Below the pieces are notes generated by a model. That model saw nothing but the letters and a program-made list of their open reading frames with translations. It was not told the origin of the DNA and did no database searches. DNA of 64,000 nucleotides, taken from positions 5,394,001-5,458,000 of the forward strand of contig CBDCXQ010000001.1 in the NCBI GenBank assembly GCA_965223835.1, in the 5' to 3' direction. The stretch is from CAVYXZ01 sp965223835. GTDB lineage: Bacteria > Chloroflexota > Anaerolineae > Aggregatilineales > Phototrophicaceae. The position numbers and the translations under genes were made by a program. Shown here in pieces: positions 45,548 to 54,592 of the stretch (positions are counted from its first letter, which is position 1; every line of letters begins with the position of its first letter).

Positions 45548-46945
45548 ATGCTGTTAAAGTATTTCTACGATGAAAATTTGGCGCAGGCATCCTACCTGGT
45601 CGGTTGCGCCCAAACGGGCGAAGCGCTGGTTGTTGACCCGGCCCGCGATGTCACGCCGTATCTGGAGGCCGCCGCCGCTGAGGACCTGAAAATCACCCAT
45701 GTTACCGAAACCCATATTCATGCCGATTTCGTCAGCGGTAGCCGTGAGCTTCATGCCCGAACCGGTGCCCAAATTTACCTGAGCGATATGGGCGATGCCG
45801 CCTGGAAGTATGGGTATGCCACGGATGATGGTGCCCAACTTGTCCGTGACGGTGATTCATGGATGGTGGGCAATGTCCGCGTCGATGTCCTGCACACCCC
45901 TGGTCACACCCCGGAACACATCGCGTTCATGATTACCGATACCGCCGGAGCCGACCAGCCGATGGGCATTTTTACGGGCGATTTCCTGTTCGCCGGTGAC
46001 GTCGGGCGTCCTGATTTGTTGGAAACTGCTGCCGGGATGGCCGGCACCAAAGAACCTGGCGCACGCCAGCAGTACCAATCCGTTGCGACGTTCAAGCAGT
46101 TGCCCGATTATCTGCAAATCTGGCCCGGACATGGGGCTGGCAGCGCGTGTGGCAAAGCATTGGGCGCGATTCCATCCACAACACTGGGTTACGAAAAGCT
46201 CTTCAATCCCGCGTTTCAACTCACGGATGAAGCTGCCTTTGTCGAGTGGTTATTGAGCGATCAACCCGAAGCACCGCAATACTTTGCTCGGATGAAGCAT
46301 GTCAACAAAGTGGGGCCAGCCTTGCTCAGCGTCCGCCCCGCGCCGCAGCAACTCACCGCCGACGATGTTGAGGTAGCGCTGGCCGACGGCACCCAGGTGA
46401 TTGATTTCCGCTCACCCGCTGCCTATAATGCAGCCTACCTGCCCGGTACGGTCAACATCCCCGCCAGCAGCGCTAGCTTTGTGACCTATGCTGGCTGGTT
46501 TGTCGATTACGAGCAACCGCTGGTGTTCATCACGCCCGACACAGCGACGCTTTCACGAATTATGCAGGGATTACAATCGATTGGTGTTGATAACATCGAC
46601 GGTTATGCGTTACCCGATGTTGTGAAGGGTTCCAGCGCAACCCTCTCCGTTGTCAATGCACCCGGACTGGCCGAACGAATGCAACACAATGGGCTGGTGC
46701 TGGTGGATGTGCGTGGGCAGACGGAATATGCCGAGCACCATATTCGCGGCGCACGTAACATCCCACTAGGCTACTTACCGGACCGTCTGAATGAGCTGCC
46801 CCACGATCACACGATTGTGACGCACTGTGCCAGCGGCCTCCGTTCACAGATCGCGGCGAGTGTGTTGCGCAAATATGGCTTCGAAGATGTGCTAAATTTG
46901 GTAGCCAGTACCGCTGAATGGTCTGCCGTTCTTGAGACTGAATAA
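45548..46945 (+). CDS. Persulfide dioxygenase-like MBL protein fused to two rhodanese domains
   Basis: 465 residues. Residues 1-250 are an ETHE1/persulfide-dioxygenase-type MBL domain: THIHADFVSGS, HTPGHTPEH, TGDFLFAGDVGRPDL and WPGHGAGSACGK. Two rhodanese domains follow: ~280-355 lacks the active cysteine (loop LVFITPDTATLS) and ~375-460 keeps it (VTHCASGLRSQ). GGAG lies about 11 nt before ATG 45548. Likely oxidises glutathione or protein persulfides formed by the rhodaneses. Confidence 0.9.
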   Translation: MLLKYFYDENLAQASYLVGCAQTGEALVVDPARDVTPYLEAAAAEDLKITHVTETHIHADFVSGSRELHARTGAQIYLSDMGDAAWKYGYATDDGAQLVRDGDSWMVGNVRVDVLHTPGHTPEHIAFMITDTAGADQPMGIFTGDFLFAGDVGRPDLLETAAGMAGTKEPGARQQYQSVATFKQLPDYLQIWPGHGAGSACGKALGAIPSTTLGYEKLFNPAFQLTDEAAFVEWLLSDQPEAPQYFARMKHVNKVGPALLSVRPAPQQLTADDVEVALADGTQVIDFRSPAAYNAAYLPGTVNIPASSASFVTYAGWFVDYEQPLVFITPDTATLSRIMQGLQSIGVDNIDGYALPDVVKGSSATLSVVNAPGLAERMQHNGLVLVDVRGQTEYAEHHIRGARNIPLGYLPDRLNELPHDHTIVTHCASGLRSQIAASVLRKYGFEDVLNLVASTAEWSAVLETE

Positions 46946-46947
46946 TC

Positions 46948-48696
46948 ATGGCGACTTCAGCCCGTTCCAGAGGTGAAGTTCTCCGCCGATATGTGCCGTG
47001 CCTGACCTGGTTACGGCACTATCAGCGTGCCGACCTGAGCGGCGACATCATGGCCGGTATCATCGTGGCAATCATGCTGGTGCCACAGTCAATGGCTTAT
47101 GCGTTGCTGGCGGGTCTGCCGCCGGAAATCGGTCTGTATGCCAGCATTGTGCCGCTGGCGCTTTACGGGTTGTTGGGAACCAGTCGAGCGTTGGCCGTAG
47201 GACCCACAGCAGTCGTCTCGCTGCTGGTGCTGGCAAGTATCAGCCCGCTGGCTGCGCCAGGATCACCGGCATTCATCGCACTGGCACTCACACTGGCCTT
47301 GATGATCGGCATTATTCAGGTGCTCATGGGCGTGCTGCGGGTGGGTTTCCTGGTTAATTTTCTCAGCCATCCGGTACTCTCTGGATTCAGCAGCGCAGCC
47401 GCGATTGTGATCGGTGTGAGTCAGCTTAAACATGTTTTGGGCATGAATGTTCCCGCTGCTGAAAACGTCTTTGCGACCCTGCTGTATATTGGGCAACATA
47501 GCACTGAGACGAATCTGCCCACGTTGATGCTGGCATTGGTGAGCATTGGCCTGCTGTGGTATTTCAAGACCAGCTTGCCGCAACTTCTGAAACGTCGCCG
47601 GTTGCCCCCGTCGATCATTATTCCACTGACTAAAAGTGGACCGCTGCTGATCGTCATTATCGGGATGCTGGTTGCGGGAGGCCTGGGCTGGCACGCGAAT
47701 GCGGGAGTCGCAGTAGTTGGCGATGTGCCTGCGGGCTTGCCACGGTTGACGCGTCCCCATCTCGACCTGACACAGTTGGGGTTACTACTTCCAGCCGCGC
47801 TCAGCATCAGCCTGATAAGCTTTGCCGAGAGTATCTCCGTCGGCAAGACATTGGCGAGTCGTCGCCGGGAGAGCATTGATGCCAATCAGGAACTTATTGC
47901 TTTGGGCGTGGCGAACGTCGGTGCCGCCTTCACCGGCGGTTTTCCCGTTACGGGAGGATTCAGCCGCTCAGTCGTAAATTTCACCGCCGGGGCCAATACC
48001 GGGCTGGCATCATTGATTACTGCTGGGCTGGTCGCCTTAACGGTTACGCTGTTCATGCCGCTGTTCTTCTTTTTGCCCCGCGCGGTGCTGGCGGCGATCA
48101 TTCTGGTTGCCATCACCAATCTGGTGGATTTCGCCACCCTGAGACACGCCTGGCATTATGATCGGGCGGATGCCGCGTCGCTGTTGGTGACGTTTGGGGC
48201 GGTGCTGCTGGTCGGCATTGAAACCGGTTTGCTGGTCGGCATCCTCTCCGCGTTAGTCCTCTATTTATACCGCACGAGTCGCCCGCATATCGCTGTCGTA
48301 GGTCGCATCGAAAATACGGAACATTTTCGCAATGTTTTGCGCCATACGGTACATACTTGTCCCCATGTGTTGACGGTCCGAGTGGATGAGAGTCTGTATT
48401 TCGCCAATACACAGTATCTGGAAACCTATGTCCTGAATGCCGTTGCCGATAATCCGGCGATTGAACATCTGGTGCTGGTGTGTAGTGCGGTGAATTATAT
48501 CGATACCAGTGCGCTGGAAACCCTCACCAACCTGCTCCATGAATTGCGCGATGCCAATGTGACGTTGCACCTGGCCGAGGTGAAAGGGCCGGTGATGGAC
48601 CGGTTGCGGAAGGTTGATTTTGTTGAGCAGTTGGGCACCGACCGCGTTTACCTCAGTACCCATCAAGCGATGGAGCAACTCGCCTGTATACCATAA
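46948..48696 (+). CDS. SulP-family anion transporter with STAS domain
   Basis: 582 residues. N-terminal membrane domain with the SulP signature PQSMAYALLAGLPPEIGLYA, ~12 helices, then a STAS domain (about 445-575; SAVNYIDTSALETLTNL has the conserved DTS). Starts 2 nt after the dioxygenase stop, so co-transcribed. Sulfate or a related oxyanion is expected; selenate is possible. Confidence 0.92.
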   Translation: MATSARSRGEVLRRYVPCLTWLRHYQRADLSGDIMAGIIVAIMLVPQSMAYALLAGLPPEIGLYASIVPLALYGLLGTSRALAVGPTAVVSLLVLASISPLAAPGSPAFIALALTLALMIGIIQVLMGVLRVGFLVNFLSHPVLSGFSSAAAIVIGVSQLKHVLGMNVPAAENVFATLLYIGQHSTETNLPTLMLALVSIGLLWYFKTSLPQLLKRRRLPPSIIIPLTKSGPLLIVIIGMLVAGGLGWHANAGVAVVGDVPAGLPRLTRPHLDLTQLGLLLPAALSISLISFAESISVGKTLASRRRESIDANQELIALGVANVGAAFTGGFPVTGGFSRSVVNFTAGANTGLASLITAGLVALTVTLFMPLFFFLPRAVLAAIILVAITNLVDFATLRHAWHYDRADAASLLVTFGAVLLVGIETGLLVGILSALVLYLYRTSRPHIAVVGRIENTEHFRNVLRHTVHTCPHVLTVRVDESLYFANTQYLETYVLNAVADNPAIEHLVLVCSAVNYIDTSALETLTNLLHELRDANVTLHLAEVKGPVMDRLRKVDFVEQLGTDRVYLSTHQAMEQLACIP

Positions 48697-48728
48697 AAAA
48701 CGATGCGCAATTTATGCACATCGTTTTC
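48697..48728 (+). terminator. Terminator of the sulfur operon
   Basis: AAAACGATG (48697-48705) and CATCGTTTT (48719-48727) form a 9-bp stem, extended by GCA/TGC past one mismatch, with a 5-nt loop. The T-run is partly in the stem. It begins right after the SulP stop codon. Confidence 0.75.
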
Positions 48729-49148
48729 TGTATAGATTGCGAAGGCGTTAACGCGGATTCTTCTAGACCGAAGCGGTTGGGGTCATTTTGCGACCCGATA
48801 GGCGCGCTGCCCTCACAATAGATATATATGCCGATGGTTGATCGTCCAACGATCACCGGTTCCTTATCACTCGCCTTCTCGCCAGTTAACTGACGACCAG
48901 CGTAAGTTTATTTCATGAAGTCTTGTCTAATAAATCTTTTTCTTACTATACGTCGGCCTACGATATTGCGGTAGTGATTTCTATCACCGTTGACAGTATG
49001 ACAATTATCAGGGCACATACTGCTGGCAATGCAATCCCACTATTACCCATTTTTCACAAAAGTCACTAAAATAAGATGATACAAGGACAAAAATTCCGAA
49101 AATCTTCCCGGGCAGCCCCTGGGCGATTTTCATCATAAAGGAGAATTT
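48729..49148. other. Intergenic region upstream of the LysM glycosidase-like gene
   Basis: No gene is seen. A perfect dyad TGATCGT-CCA-ACGATCA lies at 48839-48855. Further on, the sequence is AT-rich with TTGACA near 48990 but no good -10 element at the right spacing. AAAGGAG precedes ATG 49149. Confidence 0.4.
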
Positions 49149-50606
49149 ATGCGCCGTATTATTGCCTTACTCGTCATTATCGTATTGCTGGCATCGATTG
49201 GGGTGGTCGCCGGGCAGAATGATGGCTTCATCCAGCATCGGGTCGTTCCTGGTGATAACCTGTTCCGCATTGCACTGCGCTATAACGTCTCGATGGCAAG
49301 CATTCAGGCTGCTAACCCCATAATTCGCAACCGGAATCTGATTTATGCCGGGACGATTCTGCTCATTCCAACCGAGGGGAGTACACCACCCCCGCCACAA
49401 CCGCCGCCAACCCAACCACCGCAACCGCCGACTCAGCCACCAACACAGGAGCAAACGTACACGGTCGTGCGCGGCGATACATTGGGACGTATTGCAGCCC
49501 GCTTTGGTTCAACCGTTAGCGCGATTGCCCAGCGCAATGGCATTGCCAACCCAAATCGAATCTTCCCCGGCCAGGTCTTGATTATCCCGGGCACCACTGG
49601 TGGCCCTGGACCACAACCGACTGAGCCACCACCACCGCCGACCGAACCACCGGGACCGACACCGCCGCCCATGACCGGTGAGTTTGAACTGGGTGGTCAG
49701 GTGATTAGCTTTGCATACCCGGAGGCGATGCGCGGTGCGGGTATGAGGTGGGTCAAACGGCAATATGTCTGGAATCAAGGCGATGCTGTCAGCGATGTTC
49801 AGAATCTAATTGTTAACGCTCAAAGCCAGGACTTCAAAATCCTCCTCAGCATCAAAGGGAATCCGGCGCAGCTAGCCGCCAACCCCAGCGCCTACTACCA
49901 GAACTTCGCAAATTTCCTGGGTCAGGTAGCCCAGCTTGGTCCCGATGCGATTGAGGTTTGGAATGAACAAAATGTCGATCGTGAGTGGCCCACGGGTCAG
50001 ATCAGCCCCCAGGCCTATACTCAGATGCTCAGCGCGGCCTATAGCGCGATCAAGGGCGCCAACAGTGACGTGATCGTTATTAGCGGCGCACCAGCACCGA
50101 CGGGATTCTTTGGTGGGGCCTGTACTACTGCCGGTTGTGATGATGCCCCGTTCCTGGAGGGAATGCAGGCTGCCGGTGCTGCAGCTTCGATGGACTGCCT
50201 GGGGATTCACTATAACGAAGGCATTCTCAGTCCCGATGCCCGCAGCGGCGACCCGCGCGGCAACAGCAGCCATTACACCCGTTACTATCCGACGATGGTG
50301 GAGACCTATACGGGAATCTTCCCTGGTAAACCATTATGTTTCACGGAACTGGGGTATCTCTCGCCCGAAGGCTATGGTCCGCTACCGGCTAACTTTAGCT
50401 GGGCCAGCCAGGTTACAGTGCAAGATCAGGCGGCGTGGCTGGCCCGGGCGGCAACGCTGTCACGGTCCGGTGGTCAGGTCCGTTTGATGATTGTCTGGAA
50501 TGTGGATGCAACCGATTATGGTGCCGACCCGCAGGCTGGATATGCCATCATCCGCCCCGGTAACACCTGTCTCGCCTGTAACACACTGAGCGCCGCCATG
50601 CAATAA
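49149..50606 (+). CDS. Secreted protein with two LysM domains and a glycosidase-like barrel
   Basis: 485 residues. Signal peptide 1-22. LysM domains at about 29-76 (HRVVPGDNLFRIALRYNVS) and 100-146 (YTVVRGDTLGRIAARFGST), each followed by Pro/Thr/Gln linkers. The C-terminal ~300 residues form a clan-A-like (beta/alpha)8 domain with VWNEQNVDREW (acid/base Glu) and CFTELGYLS (nucleophile Glu). LysM suggests wall attachment; the barrel probably cleaves a polysaccharide. Exact GH family uncertain (GH39/GH5 relatives). Confidence 0.82.
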   Translation: MRRIIALLVIIVLLASIGVVAGQNDGFIQHRVVPGDNLFRIALRYNVSMASIQAANPIIRNRNLIYAGTILLIPTEGSTPPPPQPPPTQPPQPPTQPPTQEQTYTVVRGDTLGRIAARFGSTVSAIAQRNGIANPNRIFPGQVLIIPGTTGGPGPQPTEPPPPPTEPPGPTPPPMTGEFELGGQVISFAYPEAMRGAGMRWVKRQYVWNQGDAVSDVQNLIVNAQSQDFKILLSIKGNPAQLAANPSAYYQNFANFLGQVAQLGPDAIEVWNEQNVDREWPTGQISPQAYTQMLSAAYSAIKGANSDVIVISGAPAPTGFFGGACTTAGCDDAPFLEGMQAAGAAASMDCLGIHYNEGILSPDARSGDPRGNSSHYTRYYPTMVETYTGIFPGKPLCFTELGYLSPEGYGPLPANFSWASQVTVQDQAAWLARAATLSRSGGQVRLMIVWNVDATDYGADPQAGYAIIRPGNTCLACNTLSAAMQ

Positions 50607-50671
50607 CAGCCAGTATCTCGTTAAAATTAGGCGATCCCGCTGGGGTTGCCTCAGGAGTTTGGCACTTTAAG

Positions 50672-50703
50672 CAGCTCTCGAAGGAGAAACGAGGGCTGTT
50701 TTT
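50672..50703 (+). terminator. Rho-independent terminator of the LysM glycosidase-like gene
   Basis: CAGCTCTCG (50672-50680) and CGAGGGCTG (50690-50698) give a 9-bp stem with one G-T pair and loop AAGGAGAAA, followed by five T (50699-50703). It lies about 65 nt after the stop codon. Confidence 0.8.
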
Positions 50704-50737
50704 GAGTTGAGATGAGGTTGAAGAAGGGAAAACAGGC

Positions 50738-51949
50738 TCAAGCGCGCATGGCAGCATAGATGCTGTGCTTGAGCGCGACCAAATAGTCATGTTTTTCGGC
50801 CCAATCATCGGGGGTTGTCGTGAGAATGGGTCGGAATGATGTTGCCCCCAGTTGCAGCGCGAAAAGCGCGCAGGCGGGTGGCAAATGACCAGCGACCCGC
50901 CCCGCGCCACCAGCGGGTCGGGACAGCAGGCGCACGAGCTAAGCCAAAGGTGCGGTAGCCCGCCAGGAGCAGCAGGGAGTAGACCCAGGCACGCCACTGG
51001 ACGGACAAGACGGCGGCTTTGGGATTGAAGCATTGCTTGTGACCCAGGCCGAAGGTGGTTTTGAGTTCACGGTGCGCGACCTCGACTTCCCAACACTGCC
51101 CGGCCCAAAACAGCAAGGTTTGCAGAGGGAGTGGCAGCACCCACTGTCCGGTCTCATTTTGTCGGGCATTGACGAGAAAGGGTAAGGGTTGACGACGGTA
51201 AAGCCGACCATATTTGTTTTTGCGCTGCTTGCCGCGCACTACAATGAGAAACAGCCGGGTACCGGGAGTGCCCTTGCGGACGAAGACCGCGCGGACACAG
51301 ACCTGGAGATGGCGGGTGCGTCCACGCACGTCCAGGTCAATGGCTTGCTCAGGCCGCTGGTGAGCAGTGAATTGTTGGCGTAGCCACCTCAGAAATTGCA
51401 CGCTCGCTTGCCACTCTTTGAGTGGTTCAACGGTGGGTGGTTGGCTCTTCTCGGTAAAAGCAGGCAGCCAGCGCAACGGAACCGCACGACTGTAGCCATT
51501 TCCTGCGGGACTAACCAACTCCCGTTGAACCAGTGCTGCGCCGCATGCATCCCCACCATAAACGGCGGCGTTGGCAGGTTCCGTAACCACCCTGACCCTT
51601 CCATTTTCCGGCTGCTGCGCGGCGTTTGCGTCGCATCTCCAGCCACCACATACACCACATCCTCGGATACATGGCCTAAGCTCTCGGTGAACAGTCCCTC
51701 ACTTGCTGCCTCATAATTGAACCGCCCCTGGCTGATTAGCCGATACCAGGCACTCCAATCTTGCTCATTTAACCCCAAGCTCATCACTCACTGGGTCACC
51801 GGGTGACTTCCAAACGTGAATAACTCGGCCATCACCAGCATCTCCATCCGTTCCCGTACTCGCTCCTGATCTGCTAGCGCGTGCTGGCGGCTATCTATGC
51901 GGTTGAATAAGTTCTTGAGAAGGTCCTCATTTTGCGGGATAGTTGACAT
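50738..51949 (-). pseudogene. Dead DDE transposase (IS4-like) with nonsense and frameshift lesions
   Basis: The coding path starts at ATG 51949 (MSTIPQNEDLLKNLFNRIDS), meets TGA at 51788-51790 where a Trp codon is likely (VTQ-stop-VMSLGLNEQDW), and continues through VVAGDATQTPRSSRKMEGSG. Near 51500 a one-base loss shifts to AGNGYSRAVPLRW, then VAHRELKTTFGLGHKQCF carries the catalytic Glu region. A second shift near 50840 leads to DDWAEKHDYLVALKHS and the end at 50738. Weak TTTGGCA-type inverted ends may exist at 50658 and 51976. Not able to transpose on its own. Confidence 0.75.
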
Positions 51950-51950
51950 C

Positions 51951-52010
51951 GAAAAGCCCTCTTGGTTTCGCTGTTCTTGCCAACTCAGCTTCTACCAAAA
52001 GGGCTTTCTT
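51951..52010. terminator. Hairpin between transposase remnant and lgt
   Basis: AAAGCCCTCTTGGT (51954-51967) pairs with ACCAAAAGGGCTTT (51994-52007) with one mismatch and a loop of about 26 nt, flanked by T-runs on both strands. It could end transcription of lgt on the minus strand, or be a boundary hairpin of the inserted element. Confidence 0.4.
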
Positions 52011-52053
52011 TTTGCAAAAACACCAAAATCTAGCGGGCTTTTTATGAAAAGTG

Positions 52054-53172
52054 CTACGAATTCTCCGATGCCGTTTGCGGCGGTTCGGGGGGAGTATGTT
52101 GGACCGGGGCTGCACCGGGCCGGTGACGATAGACCAGAAACAGCAGCGCCGCGACGAACACGACCGCCATAAACGCCTGCGACAGATTGATGTTGCCGAT
52201 CAGCGTCACTTCCAACCGGATGCTTTCCAGCAGGAAGCGAATGAAGGCATATTGCATCAGGTAGATAAGGAACACATCACCGGTGAACAAGCGGTGACGA
52301 TAGCGCAGGAAGACATTCAGCAGAATGATGAAAAACAACAAGCTCCAGAGCGATTCGTACAGGAACAAGGGGTGAAAGCCCTGTGAGAGCGGATAATCCA
52401 CCAGGCTGCGATAGGGTGCAACCCGATGGGCTGAATCGATAGTGATGCCCCAGGGCAGGTCAGTGGGTAAACCATAGAGTTCCTGATTAACGAAATTGGC
52501 CCAACGCCCGATGGCCTGACCGAGGGGTAATGCCACTGCCGCAATATCCAACCAGGGCGCAAGCGGAAGCCCTTCATCGGGGAAGGATTGCACCTCCGGG
52601 CCAGCCATCGCCTCTAGCCGTTGCCGTACCGCCGGGATAAAGGCCACACCCGCGCTAACAACGGCGACAATCCCAATCACCAGCAGCGCTGTCTGGGTTT
52701 GATTCGTGACCCATACAGCAATTAATATGACGCCCAAAATGATTAGCCCAAACCGCCAGAAACCCGCAATGGTTCCAAACAGGCCGGTGATGCGGTTGTG
52801 ATAAGCGCTAAAGTACAGCCATGAACCCAGCAAGCCGCCGATCACCGCGCCAAATATACTGAGTCCACCGCTCCAGATGGCGATGGCACCATTTTCGACA
52901 TTAAAGAAATTCTGGAAAAACCAGGCAGTACTCAAGCCTTGCTCGACCAATGAAGCCGGTGGGAATAGCACAAACCATAAGCGGGCACCAATAATCGCCG
53001 GGATAATCGCCCAGGTCAGCGCACCCCAGATGTGGTCCGGGTCCCGCCCTTCGCGCCGGGCCAACCGCGCCGCAACGGTTGCCGCCACCAGCATGGCGAC
53101 CACAATGATAACCCCATAGTAGCGCACCTGTACGCGGTCAAACAGGACGACCAGTTCTCTTTCGAACTCCAT
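52054..53172 (-). CDS. lgt: Prolipoprotein diacylglyceryl transferase with an extra membrane insert
   Basis: 372 residues against the usual 260-290. Lgt signature IGRWANFVNQELYG at 221-234 (Arg223 matches the catalytic arginine) and FHPLFLYESLW downstream. Residues ~128-204 are an insert with about two added membrane segments (FGLIILGVILIAVWVTN, ALLVIGIVAVVSAGVAF). It transfers diacylglycerol to the lipobox cysteine of lipoproteins. AGAGGG precedes ATG 53172. It starts 14 nt after a phosphatidyltransferase gene. Confidence 0.92.
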   Translation of the reverse strand: MEFERELVVLFDRVQVRYYGVIIVVAMLVAATVAARLARREGRDPDHIWGALTWAIIPAIIGARLWFVLFPPASLVEQGLSTAWFFQNFFNVENGAIAIWSGGLSIFGAVIGGLLGSWLYFSAYHNRITGLFGTIAGFWRFGLIILGVILIAVWVTNQTQTALLVIGIVAVVSAGVAFIPAVRQRLEAMAGPEVQSFPDEGLPLAPWLDIAAVALPLGQAIGRWANFVNQELYGLPTDLPWGITIDSAHRVAPYRSLVDYPLSQGFHPLFLYESLWSLLFFIILLNVFLRYRHRLFTGDVFLIYLMQYAFIRFLLESIRLEVTLIGNINLSQAFMAVVFVAALLFLVYRHRPGAAPVQHTPPEPPQTASENS

Positions 53173-53186
53173 TTTAAAACCCTCTG

Positions 53187-53777
53187 TTATTGATGATTTC
53201 TAAACACATACCATAAGCGTTGCAACATGGTGACGTTGGTCCCCACTGCCAGCAACCATAATCCGGGCACCAGCAGCGGTGGAAACAGCAGCATCACCAG
53301 CAACGTGAGCACCCGTTCCAGCCGGGTAAACAGACCCACTTTCACCGTGATCTGGGCTTCGCCCGCCCGTGCCCGCACATAACTGACGCCATAACTGCCG
53401 ACCAGCGCGACCATTGCCAGCACCAGTTTATCCAGTTCACCCAGACTCGCAAAATAATACCCCAAAGCGGCGAAAATGAAACCATCAGCATAACGATCCA
53501 GCGTGGAATCAAGCAAACCGCCGAAGGCATCGGGGCGCTGCATGGCACGGGCGACCGCCCCATCCAGTGCATCCAGCGGCAGTCCCAGCAACAGAATCAC
53601 CGCCGCCAGTTGCATCTGGCCGCTGGCGATGAAAAACGCCGCAACCATGACAAACATCAGCCCGACAATTGTAATCGTATCGGGGTGAATGCCAGTACGA
53701 TGGACGGCCTGCCCAACCTGCGCTAGGTAGTCCCCGGCCAGTGTCCGTAATCGATCGGTTAAGGTCGGCTTCACCAT
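53187..53777 (-). CDS. CDP-alcohol phosphatidyltransferase
   Basis: 196 residues with ~5 membrane helices. The CDP-alcohol signature is complete: DGAVARAMQRPDAFGG then LLDSTLDRYAD, fitting DG-x2-AR-x8-G-x3-D-x3-D. The acceptor alcohol (glycerol phosphate or inositol phosphate) is uncertain. First gene of a two-gene operon with lgt; both act in membrane lipid/lipoprotein synthesis. Confidence 0.88.
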   Translation of the reverse strand: MVKPTLTDRLRTLAGDYLAQVGQAVHRTGIHPDTITIVGLMFVMVAAFFIASGQMQLAAVILLLGLPLDALDGAVARAMQRPDAFGGLLDSTLDRYADGFIFAALGYYFASLGELDKLVLAMVALVGSYGVSYVRARAGEAQITVKVGLFTRLERVLTLLVMLLFPPLLVPGLWLLAVGTNVTMLQRLWYVFRNHQ

Positions 53778-53826
53778 GAATCGGCTCTTGCGATAAAATC
53801 AGTTTTTCTGTACACTGCAAACATCT

Positions 53827-53900
53827 CGGGGCGTGGCGCAGCCCGGTAGCGCGCACCGTTCGGGTCGGTGAGGTCATGGGTTCGAATCCCGTCGCCCCGA
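53827..53900 (+). tRNA. tRNA-Pro (anticodon CGG)
   Basis: 74 nt. Acceptor CGGGGCG pairs with CGCCCCG, D-arm with GGTAG, anticodon stem CACCG/CGGTG with loop TTCGGGT giving anticodon CGG, T-loop TTCGAAT. Discriminator A; CCA not encoded. Confidence 0.96.
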
Positions 53901-53909
53901 CACCTTCAC

Positions 53910-53938
53910 AAAATCCCGCATAAATCGGCGGGATTTTT
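53910..53938 (+). terminator. Terminator after tRNA-Pro
   Basis: AAAATCCCGC (53910-53919) and GCGGGATTTT (53928-53937) form a perfect 10-bp stem with an 8-nt loop and further T. Symmetric, so it may also serve the FHA gene on the minus strand. Confidence 0.85.
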
Positions 53939-53986
53939 GATTCACGCTATGATACTGGGCCGTAAACTGGGCTGGCAAGGTTGGGA

Positions 53987-54508
53987 TTAATCAAGTTGCT
54001 GGATGGGCGTGGTTTCCTGAAAGTATAATAACATCACCAGATTGCCGAGACGAACTTCATCCCCGCTGTGGGTGATCGTCGGCTGGTAAGGCAGGAGCCT
54101 TTCGCCATTACGGAAAGAGCCATTCGTGCTACCGAGGTCGGTCAGCAGGAGGTGTTGATCCTGGCGTTTCAGGGTTGCATGGCGTGATGAAACCCCGTGA
54201 TCGTAGGCATGGAAATAGGTGAGGTCCACATCGGGTTGCTGATTGGCCCGGTTCGGACTTACGCGACCCAGGCTGGTTTCTGCTTGCAGCGGCAATGTTA
54301 TTAAATTAGTCGCTTCACGTACGCGCAACATGACCGCCATGTTCGGACCAAACCAATTACTCCCCAGTTCTGAAATACCACTCAGCACCGTTTTATCATT
54401 AACTAACAACGTGGAAAGCCCATCCAGACGCGCCAGCCCCCGTCCACAGTGGTGGCAAACACTGGCGTCATCACGATTGTTGGTTTCACAAAACGGGCAA
54501 ATATTCAT
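53987..54508 (-). CDS. Zinc ribbon-FHA domain protein
   Basis: 173 residues. N-terminal zinc ribbon CPFCETNN...CHHCG (residues 4-22), then a linker. FHA domain about 75-165 with SLGR, GVSSRHATLKR and DLGSTNGSFRNGERL motifs for phosphothreonine binding. Possibly a target or reader of Ser/Thr kinases such as the one at 14260; no direct link shown. Confidence 0.88.
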   Translation of the reverse strand: MNICPFCETNNRDDASVCHHCGRGLARLDGLSTLLVNDKTVLSGISELGSNWFGPNMAVMLRVREATNLITLPLQAETSLGRVSPNRANQQPDVDLTYFHAYDHGVSSRHATLKRQDQHLLLTDLGSTNGSFRNGERLLPYQPTITHSGDEVRLGNLVMLLYFQETTPIQQLD

Positions 54509-54592
54509 CAGGTTAATCCCTAATTTAGACCTTGCAGCGAATCATAAATCCCGCACCTTTCAAGGCCCTCACGCGATTTGTAAATTTTTGGC

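Noticed and set aside
51788..51790. In-frame TGA in the transposase as a second selenocysteine codon
   Set aside because: The place fits a Trp codon, the same gene has two frameshifts, and no thiol motif or hairpin is present; it is a nonsense mutation.
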